DNA of 64,000 nucleotides from Cochliopodium minus (taxonomy: Eukaryota; Discosea; Himatismenida; Cochliopodiidae): positions 141,351-205,350 of the forward strand of contig JAMYWO010000042.1 of NCBI GenBank assembly GCA_024220525.1. Direction: 5' to 3'. The notes below the pieces were generated by a model. The model worked only from the letters and a program-made list of their open reading frames with translations, made no database searches and was not told the origin of the DNA. The translations under genes and the position numbers were made by a program. Below, in pieces: positions 34,062 to 44,681 of the stretch (its first letter is position 1; each line of letters opens with the position of its first letter).

Positions 34062-36376
34062 TCATTTCTTCTTTTGGTGACTTCTTGTAGCTATTTTATT
34101 GGAATCTTCATCAATACACCCCGTAAAAATTTGAACCAAATCTTGTTTCCCCTTATTTTCCAAAATGAATCTGTTTGTCATTTCTTCATTCTTAAAGAGT
34201 GATTCCTTTGTATTTTTATAGCACTCTTCATATTTTTCAAATAAAGGAAGATAATGAAATTTTTCTTCGTTGTAATACTTTTCCAAAAAGAATTTGAAAA
34301 CTTTAAAATCATTTGATCCTTTGCTTATCAAACTTGTAAGGTTATTTCTGGTAAATATTGCTTCTTTCATCTTCTTGTTTAAAATCTTTTCATTACTGAA
34401 AAAATTGACATCAATGTTTTTATGAATGAATTGGTTAGAAGTATGTGTGGTTCTCAAGAACAAATATTTTTTGTCTACAACTATTAATTGTCCTTGTTCA
34501 TTCGAACCAAATACTGTCAAAGCTGTATCATCATTTAAAATGATTATATGATTAAATCCAGCATAAACATTCAAAATATTTCTGTTTCCTTCAATATTTA
34601 GCATAACAGGTACAAAACTATTTTGTATATCACCCAACCCTATTTGCCCAAATAAATTTGATCCAAAAACTAGCAATTTCCCATCATTTTTGAGTGCAAT
34701 AGATTGATATTCTCCACAATGAATTGATTTGATGTCTTCTAGTGAAGGAATTTTGGTTATGTTTGATATTTGAGTGACTTCTCTTTTCCCAAGACCCAGT
34801 TGTCCCAAATCATTTGCACCACAACCTAAAACTGACCCATCTTTATAAAGAAACTATTTTAATTGAGTGAAAATATTTTTGAATAATTTTTTTAAAAAGA
34901 AATATTTTTACTAGAGTATGTTTTGCCCCACATTCTACTTTTTCTAACTTTTCTTCTTGCATGATACAAATAGGAGAATGTATTTCACTGTTTCCTTTTC
35001 TTATTGAAAAACGTGATAAGTTTTCTATTTTCTCATTCTCCCCTATTCCAAGTTGTCCAAAGTGATTACATCCAAAAGCAAAAACACTTCCATCTAAATA
35101 CAGAAAAGTTTTAGTATTAAAAAAATTTAAATTTTGTACAAGATCTTAATATTTTTAACCTTTTTTGAAAATCACAGAATGGTGTTGCCCTGCATGAACA
35201 GAAAAAACACCACTCTTTTTAGACTTGTAGGAAATTTTTTCAATTTTTTTAAACTCAACATGATTCACGTTGTTTCCTTGCCCAAGTTGACCCATATTGT
35301 TTCTTCCATTAGACCAAACTTGGGGAGGATCTAACAAAAATGAATATATTTTTAAGAAAACAATAAAATTTTTTGAAAAAAAAAATAAAATTATTACTTG
35401 TCAAAAAAACGAAATCGTTTTCTCCGTACGTTATGTCCATTTTTTCTTCATTGAATTTATCGTGAGAAAAGTCTACGTTACAATCTCCAAATGCTCTTAT
35501 CTCTTTTGATCTCTCATCATTGTATATCAAGAAAGAAATACCCTTAGTAGATTGAGAAACATAGAGTTCAAAAATAGGAAAGCCTCGTACTGAAAATTGA
35601 TCTTTGTGAAAAGAAATCAAAGATCTTCTAAAAATAGAATAGTCTCTTATTTTCATATTCTCTTTTGGCCTTTCTTGTTTTCTTGATTCTTTGAAATTCT
35701 CAATTCCTTCAATTAAGAACATCACTTTGTTTTCTTTGTTGAGTTCAACGAGGAGATTTTCTATTATGGATTCTTCCACATCAAATTCATGTTTAGGAAA
35801 AAATTTTTGGCAGATGTAAGAAAATAGATTGTCTGTTTTGGATTCCACAAAAGATTTCAAATCCACCAAAAATATTAATGAATATTCCTTGAATATATCC
35901 CCCTTTGACCATTCATGGCAGATGTATTCAAAGAAAATATCAACTACATGTTGATTTGCTCATTTTAGCAGAACTTTATTCTCATTCAAAATTTGATTCA
36001 AAGTTAATTTCAAATTATCATGGATTTGGGAGATCAAATTATTGCTATTATAAAAGTGGGCCAAATATATCCTTAAATTTTCTGGGGTTGGATCATTAAG
36101 TTGGAAATACTCCTTGAATTTAAGTTCTGGATTGTTTCCATCCTTTGATGATTTAGGGATATTATGTTCTTCAAAAGAAAATTTAAAATTATTCAAAAAT
36201 ATTTTCAATTATAAACCAATTATTTACTTTGATCCTCCTTGATATTCTGTGGAATGGTTGGACCTGTTGATTCATCATTCTCCTTTTCTTCTATCAAAAA
36301 TCCAACTTTTTTAATCAATTTTTCATTATCAAAATACTCATTTGTGGATTCTGTATCTGTATCAATTTGGGTTGGA
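34062..36376 (-). pseudogene. NACHT-like / RCC1 repeat gene, apparently decayed
   Basis: Reading from about 36370 downward: an acidic exon (DTDTESTNEYFDNE), then HFYNSNNLISQIHDNLKLTL and NENKVLLK. An in-frame TGA lies at 35961-35963. The same frame resumes with HVVDIFFEYICHEWSKGDIF, LIFLVDLKSFV and KVMFLIEGIENF. That block resembles a NACHT NTPase after the P-loop; the last motif is a Walker B with Glu for the first Asp. The P-loop itself is not recognisable. RCC1 blades follow: SNGRNNMGQLGQGN, FGCNHFGQLGIGEN, GANDLGQLGLGKRE, FGSNLFGQIGLGD and FGSNEQGQL. A helical Lys-rich tail ends at 34062. Alternatively the gene starts after the TGA (RCC1 part only), or the TGA is an assembly error. Confidence 0.6.
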
Positions 36377-36469
36377 TATTTGCATTTTTTTTTATTTTAT
36401 AAATTTTCATAAAATAAAAATAAAAAAATATAAAATATAAAAAATAAAAAATAAAAAATAATAAATTGG

Positions 36470-36902
36470 TTCATCTGTTTTTATATTCAAAGGGAGTGAA
36501 TGAGAAATTAAAATATGTAAATTTTAATTTTAATTTATGTTTTTTGGGTTTAATTTTTTTAAATTTGTATCTGATTCTCATTGAATCCCTTCTCATAAAT
36601 ATGATGCAAAAAAATCAGGATTTCATCCTCAAAAATCTCATTGGGATACTCTTCTCAAAGTTCTCCAATTCATTTTCATCAAACAAAAGATTATTATACT
36701 TTACATCAGTATCATCATCACTAAAATCATACCTCTTCAGAGAATTAAGAGGACCGTTGGGTACTTCGTTTTTAGAACCGCTTTCCACTATCAAGTCTTC
36801 GTTTTTGTTGTTTTCCTTTTTGCCAAATCGGCCTCTTGTTTTTGGTTTTTCTTCAGGAGATGATTTTTTGTTGATTGGAGGTGATGTTTTGAAAGAAGGT
36901 TA
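36470..36902 (-). pseudogene. Fragment of an acidic, low-complexity coding region
   Basis: One frame reads SPPINKKSSPEEKPKTRGRF and, after an acidic stretch (KRYDFSDDDTDVKYNN), ENELENFEK. It then goes out of frame. The neighbouring frame continues EYPNEIFEDEILIFLHHIYE and ends at a TAA near 36520. The frame change near 36660 has no GT/AG that could be an intron, and a stop sits immediately upstream of the fragment. It may be the N-terminal part of the adjacent NACHT-RCC1 gene, which is also interrupted. Function unknown. Confidence 0.4.
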
Positions 36903-37029
36903 TTTTGTTTTTGTATCCTAAAAATTTGATAAAAATTTTAAAATAAATGATAAATAAAAAAAACAAAATTAAAAATAAAAAATCATAAGAAATCTGCAAC
37001 CAAAGCAACTATAAAAATCCATCTTAGTG

Positions 37030-37092
37030 GAAATAGTGGAAACAATTCGAAACAATAGTTGTATCTTGGATAATTTTTTTTATATTGGCCTG
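37030..37092 (+). mobile_element. Possible remnant of a hAT right end
   Basis: CAATAGTTGTATCTTGGATA and the following T-run match the right-end region of the element at 2058-3191 (around 3115-3150). The fragment ends near GGCCTG, the terminal motif. Only about 35-40 bp match, so this is tentative. Confidence 0.4.
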
Positions 37093-37137
37093 TGTAATTC
37101 AATCAATTTCAGAAATTTTTTATTTTGAAAAGAAAAA

Positions 37138-38890
37138 ATGGGAAAAGGTAAACTAATCATAAATATTGTAATGATAGGTAAACAAAATATTAATTTGGGT
37201 AGAAAATGATAAATTGGACAAATATATTGAAAATTTGTAAATATATCAAAGAATGGATCAATATCAATCAACATATACCAAGGATAATATGATCATATTC
37301 AATCAATTTATAAATCATATGTTGAAATATAAAAATTGATCCAAATTATATTGAGCATATTAAATTCTAACAAAAAAATATATTGTATTCGAGAACAAAT
37401 GTTCAAAATATAAACTCAAATATTTAAAAATAATGATTAGGACATGTTGATTGTGGCAAATCTACAACAGCAGGACATATGATATTAAAATATGGAGGGA
37501 TAGATAAGAAAATGTTTGAGAGATTGGAGGAAGAAGCATTGAATTTGGGAAAGGCATCATTCAAATATGCATTCATCTTTGATAAATTAAGATTGGAAAG
37601 GGAAAGGGGAATAACAATAGACATCTCTATGAGAAAATTTGAGACAAACAATTTCATCTTCTCAATGATAGATGTACCAGGACACAGAGATTTCATAAAG
37701 AACATGATAAGAGGATCATCACAAGCAGATATGGGATTATTGGTGGTATCTGCAATACCATCAGAATTCGAAATGGGTATCTCGAAGACAGGGCAAACAA
37801 GAGAACATGCAATATTGGCATTGACGATGGGGGTCAAGCAATTGATAGTTGCAGTGAACAAAATGGACGATAGGAGAGTGAATTACTCTGAATCAAGATT
37901 CAACGAAGTGAAAGAGGAAGTATCAAAGCTTTTAAAAAAAATAGGGTTCAAAACAGAGACCACCTTCATACCCATCTCGGGATATTATGCTGAAAACTTG
38001 TTTGAGAAATCAAACAACATGCAATGGTACAAGGGACCTACTTTGGTTGAGATTTTAGATTCTTTGACACCTCCAAAGAGACCTGTCGAGAAGCCTTTGC
38101 GTATCCCCATCCAGGATGTTTACAGGATTGGGGGCGTTGGGACTGTTCCTGTGGGTCGAGTTGAGAGTGGTGTTTTGAAGCCTGGAATGCAGGTTCTTTT
38201 TGCTCCTGTCCAAGTCAAAACTGTAGTTAGATCAATTGAGATGCATCACGAATCTATTCCTGAAGCTATTCCTGGTGATAATATCGGTAAAAAAATTTTT
38301 ATTTTCCAAAATATTTAAAGATTTTCAAAATATTTTTACATTTAATTTTGGTCCATTAGAAATTAATATCCGCTAACAAATTTACAGGAAATATTTTCTG
38401 ATTAAATTTCTGATTTTCTTTTTTTTTGAAAGGTTTTAACATCTACCGTCTTCATAACTCTATAAAAATTGACCATGGTGTTGTTTGTGGAGATGTCAAT
38501 AATGATCCACCTGTAGGAGTGGTCTCCTTCCAGGCACAAGTGATCGTGTTGGACCATCCTGGTAAAATCAAGGTCGGCTACACACCCATCTTGGATTGTC
38601 ACACCTCCCACATCCCTTGTCGTTTCAGCAAGATTTTGAACAAAGTTAATTTGAGAACAGGCCAGCAAAGAGAGGACAACCCTTCCTACGTAAAGAGTGG
38701 CGACAGTGCTTTGATTAACCTTGTTCCCATTAAACCTTTATGTGTCGAATCTTTCACGGAGTATCCTTCTTTAGGTCGTTTTGCTGTTCGGGACTTGAGG
38801 ACTACTGTTGCTGTTGGTGTCATCAAATCGGTAGAGAAGAAAGTTGAGAAAACAAACACTGATGATAATAAAGATAAACAGGACAAGTGA
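37138..38890 (+). CDS. Divergent translation elongation factor 1-alpha
   Basis: Three exons, 37138-37177, 37441-38286 and 38433-38890, give 447 residues, the usual eEF1A length. GTPase motifs: G1 GHVDCGKST (Ser to Cys compared with GHVDSGKST), the switch I region [12 protein letters not shown]3 DVPGH (usually DAPGH), G4 NKMD, and G5 in [12 protein letters not shown]. Domain II has [19 protein letters not shown]. Domain III has [32 protein letters not shown]. Delivery of aminoacyl-tRNA to the ribosome is the family role. Many changes at normally invariant sites (start [25 protein letters not shown]) make it look like a fast-evolving paralogue or the eEF1A of a divergent lineage. All exon junctions keep phase, so it is intact. 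Confidence 0.93.
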
Positions 38891-39037
38891 TTTCCTCCTC
38901 TCCCTCCTTTTTTTTTTCTTGGCTGATTTGGAAGAGAAATTTTTTTTTGTTCTTCTATTTTTTGTTTGTTTCTTATAAGATTTTGGAATGAAATTTGTTT
39001 GTAATATTAAAGATATCATCACTTTTAATATTTTTTA

Positions 39038-39182
39038 CAGGCCTTCCCAAAACTAATCGACTATTTCCATAATTTTAATCAATAAAAAATCGAATAATTT
39101 TTTTCAACTAATTTTTTATAATTGAAATAATCAAGAATAATATTTCAATAATAAAATAAAATCGAATAATTTTTTTTAATTT
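39038..39182 (+). mobile_element. Left end of a second hAT copy, cut by an assembly junction
   Basis: It starts CAGGCCTTCCCAAAACTAAT and matches 2058-2203 almost base for base for 145 bp, up to the N at 39183. Beyond the N the sequence is unrelated coding DNA. The contig therefore ended inside a multicopy element. Confidence 0.85.
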
Positions 39183-39183
39183 N
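39183..39183. other. Single-N assembly junction 2
   Basis: One N between the left end of a hAT element and the truncated 3' side of the HSPA12-like coiled-coil gene. Two explanations are possible: a transposon insertion with most of the element missing from the assembly, or a false join. Confidence 0.75.
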
Positions 39184-41569
39184 ATTAGAGAAGCACTCCA
39201 ACTTGTTTCCAAACTTTTTGGGAATTTGCAAATGAATGTTCCAATGTTCTCCCGCTTTGACAATGAAATCTCTTTCAATAGTTTTTATGACGTCTCCTTT
39301 TTTGATTCTCTTCAGAGTTTTTCTGTTCTCTTCTTCTATGAACTTCTCATTAAGTTGCTTGTTCTCTTGCTTCAACTTTCTCTTTTTTTTGTCGGTAATG
39401 CTCAACTTCTCGCTGAGCTGTTCACAATCATATTTGAGGCTGTCGATTTCTTTTTGGAAATTTTCCTCTGCTTTCTTCCACTCTTCTTCAGATTTGCTCT
39501 TTTGAACGAGAGTATTCTTGAAATCTCTTCTTAGATTTTCGAAATGAACACTAGCCTCTTCGTTTCTCTTTTGAAGTTCTTCCAATTTTTGTTGATAGAA
39601 AGTCACTTTTTGAATCAGTTGTTCGTTAGTTCCTTTGTGATACACAACCTGGTTTTTAAAGTTGTTTTCATTCTCAAGGATAATTTCTTTGTCTTTAGTG
39701 AGCTGCTTGATTGTCTCATTCAATTTATTCATCTCTTTCTTTGTCTCTATCAATTCATTAGTCATCTTCTCTTTGTCCAACTCATAATTCTTTTTGAGAT
39801 TCTCATACTTGTCTTTGTGATCATTAAAGTTGATGTAAGCCTTCTTCTTCTCCGAAATTTCTTTGTTGGTGTAGTTTAATTTCTCCAACTTGTGAATGAG
39901 TTCTTTTTGTTCCAACTTGTATTTGAAAATCTCCTCATCTTTGTTTTTTTGTTCGATTTCTTTCAACTTCAAAGAATTTTCCAAGTTTGTGTTTTTCTGT
40001 TTCTGATCTTCAAGTTGTTTTAGCAAAATGTTCTTGGTTTCCTCCATACTTTTGTACACATATTCATGGCTCTCACTCTTCTTTTCTTCTTCCTTTTTCT
40101 GTCTTAGCTCCTGTATTCTCTTGTTGGAAATATCAAGTTTGTCACTTATTTCTTGCTTTTCTTTTTTCAAATTCTCTATTTCTAATTCGTAAGATTTGAT
40201 TTTTTCTTCATATTCCCTTTCTCTATTATCATTTCTTCCAGAAAGACTACTGTTATTTAAGTTCTCTTTGGGGTAATTGGAGTTTTTCTTGATATAAGAA
40301 GTGGAACCAATTGAAAGCAAAAAGTTGTCATTTTTTGATTTGATGACTTTGATATTCTTTTCCAGAAAGTGACTAAAAATGGTATCAAAAATGGTCTTAC
40401 AATTAGAAAACTCCCCAATACAAATAATTCCAGATATATCATGGTGGTAATCAATAGAAAGTGAGCAAATTTCAATCAATTTTTTGGCTGTACTTTCTAA
40501 AAATTGTTCTATACGATTGGAATCGATCTGGAAAATATTAAAATAAGGTTTATCGAATTCAGAGATGATTTCCTTCTTATTTTGATCTCCAAAAAAAAAC
40601 TTGATTTGCTCCCATGTACTGATGAATAATGGAAACATCTTCTTCATTTGTATTTGCTTAAGATAACTTCTAAATTCCTTTTCTCCTTCGTTTTTGCAAA
40701 AATTTTTGTAAATATATTTGAACAGAGAGGTTTCAAGATGCCAACTCTTCACTTCTGTAGATGATTCTTGGGGGGATCTTTCATTGCAAAAAAGAGGAAG
40801 TACAGTGATATCGTTTTCACTAAATTTATAGAGAGATACAGAAATTGTTTCTCCCATATCCAAAACAAGATGGGTATGATTCTTGAAAATAGGTTGATCA
40901 GAGAAATAAGATTTGATTGCTGTTGGTTTTTTGATGATTATCAAATCCTCTTCTTTGGGTGGATTAGAATTTATTATCAATACTTGAGATATCTCTTTCA
41001 ATAATTTTATTTGTTTTCCCTTCCAATATTCAGGTATCTTTTGTATAAATTAATTATAAATTAGTGTTATCATGAAATATTTTTATGTTATGATATAATA
41101 TGCATTTTAAATTTGCTCAAGAAATTGTTACAGTGATTATCCATTTGTGATTTGTGAATTTAAACTGATTTTGTGAATTAAATTTCTTGATATTATTGGT
41201 GAAAAGTTTTAGATAATCAGCCAATACTTTCTCTATGTCAAAATCTTTCCCATCTATGTTCACAACATCATCATACAAGAAAAGATAAAGTGGTATCATG
41301 ATTATCTCTTCTTGATTATTATTATAATAAAAATTGATTGCATTTTGTCCTGAAATAAATGGAGATAAGTCTCTTTTATAAGCAATTATTCCATAATCAT
41401 CTAATCTTTCTTGTTTTCCATTTTTACATGAAAAAAATGCCTCTATTTTGAAGAAATTGATATTTATCGTTATGAATTCCAATTCATTTACTTCATCTTT
41501 AAATTAAATAGATATTAGAATGGAGTATAAAATTTTTGGGAGATTTTTACCTCTTTGATATTCTTTCAT
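39184..41569 (-). CDS. HSPA12-like Hsp70 domain fused to a coiled coil, 3' end missing
   Basis: A short first exon from the ATG at 41569 (MKEYQRD) joins an exon to about 41140, which ends NHKWIIT. The large exon then begins IPEYWKGKQIKLLKE; together they match the WVLTVPAIW segment of HSPA12-type Hsp70s. THLVLDMGETISVSLYKF is the second phosphate-loop region (usually VVDxGGGTVDL, degenerate here). ISGIICIGEFSNCKTI fits the adenosine-binding region. From about residue 360 comes a ~300-residue coiled coil. It ends FIVKAGEHWNIHLQIPKKFG, which matches FVKAGDNWKVKLHVPKNYG of the gene at 55804-59210. Coding runs off the contig at 39184, where that paralogue continues into filamin-like repeats. Confidence 0.82.
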
Positions 41570-41834
41570 TCCTTTTTTTTTTTTGATTTTGTTTAGTTTG
41601 TGAAATAGAGAATTCTATAATTTGGAGAAAGATATCTTTTCTTGAAGAAAAAACATTGGCAAAGTTGTTTGTTAAATGTTTTGAATACAATTTCTCAACA
41701 TAAAAAAATATATTTATAAAAGAAAATTGAAGATTGATTGAATTCAAACAAAATAAATAAGTAAATGTAGATGATCTTTTGATTGAAAGAAATTCATTCA
41801 CTCATCAAGGTTCTTTTAATTTTAATAAAAAAAA

Positions 41835-42967
41835 ATGTCTCTAAAATTGCTTTTAGTGTTATTGCTTCTCTTTAAATTCATTTCAACTTCGACCTTGAAT
41901 ATAACTTGCAATTATGCAAATGGTATTAGATATTCTTTTCATTTCCTATAAATTTCCTCACCAATAATAATTTCATTTATATAGATTGGTAACTGCCCAA
42001 TACTATCAAATTGAAAATTAATGTTGAAATTAGTCCAATAGATTTGCCATATTGTAAGAAATAAATAAAAATTTATTATTTTTAAACTATAAATTCATTT
42101 TGGATTAAAAAGGTGTAACTGTATTCTCTTATATGACACAATCATATTGTAGGGAATGCCAAACAGGTAACAACATTTTTTAAAACTAAATTCCTTTTTT
42201 CTCAAAATCTGTTTCATCTCTCAGATTGTGATTGTCACCCCGGTCATTACTGTGCTTATGAAAAGAATGCTGATCAGTGTAAGTTTGAAAATAAAAATAG
42301 TTTAAAAATTGATCTAAAAAAAAAATTGGCAGATTATTATTCTAATCACTGGACATTTGGGTTTTTTTTTTTCTCAAAAAAACAAATATTAATTTAATTC
42401 TTTTAAAATTAATTAGACAAAGGTAAAAGTTTTTAGAAAGAATAAATTTGAATTAAAAAAAATTTTTTCATTTAATTTTGCTTTAGATACACTTGTCTCC
42501 CAAGAGAGAATACAATTTTGGGATCTTCTTGTAATGCGTTGACTATTAACAATGTGGTACAAGGACAAAACGATAAAAAATATTGTGGGTTATTAATTGA
42601 TGCTACTCAACAATTGTATGGGTGGCAAGGACAATGTGTTGAAAGGGTAAAAAAAAATTTTTTTTTTTATAAAATTGATGTTTATTTCTGTTCATATTTT
42701 CACATTTTTCATTTTTTTTTTTTTTGAAAAAAGATTTGTCAAGAATGCTCTGGACAACAGACTATGTGCAGTGGAACTGATTTAAGAATTTGTGTTGAAG
42801 GAAGATGGAGGAGATATGCGGTGATTGATGGTACCCTTCGAACATTGAACATCAATTTGACTTCTCAGTTATTACTGGCCCTTCTTTGCTTTTTCGTTCT
42901 CTTCTTCATCTTTTTTCTTGCTTTCAAAGCAAAGTCTCACAGAGATGGATATAAAGAAATTAATTAG
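41835..42967 (+). CDS. Cys-rich type I membrane protein
   Basis: The N-terminus is a signal peptide (MSLKLLLVLLLLFKF). Short exons encode Cys-rich ectodomain pieces: SYCRECQT, DCDCHPGHYCAYEKNADQC, SSCNALTINN, YGWQGQCVER and ICQECSGQQTMCSGTD. The last exon carries one transmembrane helix (LLLALLCFFVLFFIFFLAF) and a short basic tail, KAKSHRDGYKEIN. The layout is a cell-surface or secretory-pathway type I protein with disulfide-bonded repeats. No named family is recognised. One exon near 41985-42055 does not splice cleanly in my reading. Confidence 0.75.
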
Positions 42968-43068
42968 ATTTTGAATGTAATTTTAAAAAATAATTGAAGT
43001 ATTTCAATAATGAGATTTCTTTTTTAATAATTTTAATTTTATAAATATTTTATTAAAAAAAAAAATTT

Positions 43069-44594
43069 ATGGCTGAATTTGCCGCTATCAAATTATCTCC
43101 TTATATGGATAAATTATCTGTTGAAAGATTATTTGAATCTTTTGAAAAAGTTATTCCTAATTCTGATTTTGAAAAATTGCCCAAATTAATCCTCACCAAA
43201 ATCTTATGCTTTCTCAATCCCATTGATATCTCCAAATTTTTCATCCTCAACAAATATTTCTCCAATCTTTTGTCAGATAGGAAAAATGCATCGAATATAA
43301 TTTGGAAATCCTTTTTGTTGGCAGGATCCAAGGATATAGGTGAAATAGAGATTGATGAATTTCTAAAATCAATAAATAGGAATCCATATGAATACAGGAT
43401 CAACAAGTATTGCCTCTATTTTAAGGTAAAAGAACAAAATAAAAAATTAAACTAAATTTTATGAGGATAATACATAGTATGGAACTAAATTGAAATGGGA
43501 TAGAAATAATATGGGAGATTCATTCACATTGGAAGGTAAAAGATTTATTTATCAAGACAAATATTTAACGATTTTTGATTAAAATAGAAAAAGACAGTAT
43601 CTTATCAACTGGGTATAAAAATTGATTAACTACAAAAAATCTTTCAACATTTTTCTTTTTACACAAGATCTTCTGTATCAAACAGCTGGAATGTGTAAAT
43701 CATTTATTATTATTAGATTTAAAGTTAATTTCATTTCTTTTTAATTATTAGAGCCCTGGGTGATAAAAAATTCGTGGACGGAGTTCATTATGTTGAATTA
43801 AAAGCTTTGAAAATGGTGATTATTCCAAATTTTATTAATTTTTTTTTATTTTTTGTTACTTTTTTACAGACCCAATCCCATTACATCTTCTTTGTAAGAA
43901 ATTCAAACCAATTCTAATCTCAAATAATAAATATTTTTTTTGATAAATTTAAAAGGGAGTAGGATCAGCGGGTATTGACAAGCTTCATTGTTGTTTCGAA
44001 CATAACAAAGATAGGTTCGATTCTTATAAAACAAATTTTTTCTTTTTTTTTTTTTGAACGAAAATAAAACTCTAGTTGGGTTTCGGGATATGGTGATTGA
44101 TACTTAAAATATTATTTTTAATTTATCTTTTTTCAAATAAAAATTTCAGACTCAAGAGGTCCTGGAAAAATAGATGTAATTGAGAATCCAAGATGGGATC
44201 AAAATGATACTTTTTCTTTTGTTTTAGATTTGCAGTCTCAATACTCTCCGAGGTTAGGGTTTTTGGTAATCTAAAAAGACAATTTTTTTTTTGTTGATTA
44301 AATAATCTAATAAATTTTTTTTTTTACAAAAAAAAAAAGGTTAATCATAAGTGGAAAGGATGGAAATTTAATATAGAAGGGTACCAACGTAAAGAATTTT
44401 ACATGATGGTTCAATTTTTCATCTTTTTTCTTCTTTTACTTTATAATACTTTATTTTTTATTAACAAAAAGGTTTGTGTTGCTAATGATGTCTCTGTCAA
44501 AATTCAAAAGTATATTTTTGGAGTCTATTCCATTGATCGTTATCTTAGAAACACTGGTTCTAATTTTAACTTAGTAAATGAGTTGAATGTTTAA
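43069..44594 (+). CDS. F-box / SPRY-like protein
   Basis: The N-terminal exon (43069 to about 43425) encodes an F-box: LPKLILTKILCFLNPIDISK, FFILNKYFSNLL and IIWKSFLL. Eight or nine small exons follow with the pattern of a SPRY/B30.2 fold: LKWDRNNMGDSFTLE, DSILSTGSSVSNSWNV, GVHYVELKAL, YIFFGVGSAGIDKLH, SVGFRDM, SFVLDLQ, then VCVANDVSVKIQKYIF. An F-box followed by SPRY recalls FBXO45-type SCF substrate receptors. The likely role is recruiting a substrate through SPRY to an SKP1-cullin E3; that is inference from layout. Exon edges in the SPRY half are approximate because several exons are under 50 nt. Confidence 0.78.
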
Positions 44595-44681
44595 TTGATT
44601 TTTCTGCTTTAAAGTCATTTTAATAAATCTGAAAATTAATAAATAATTATATTGAATTAATAATTATAAAATAAAATAAAA

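Noticed and set aside
36466-36921. Plus-strand 151-residue Leu/Phe-rich frame
   Set aside because: It is antisense to the Lys/Glu/Asp-rich minus-strand fragment and starts in intron-like AT sequence.
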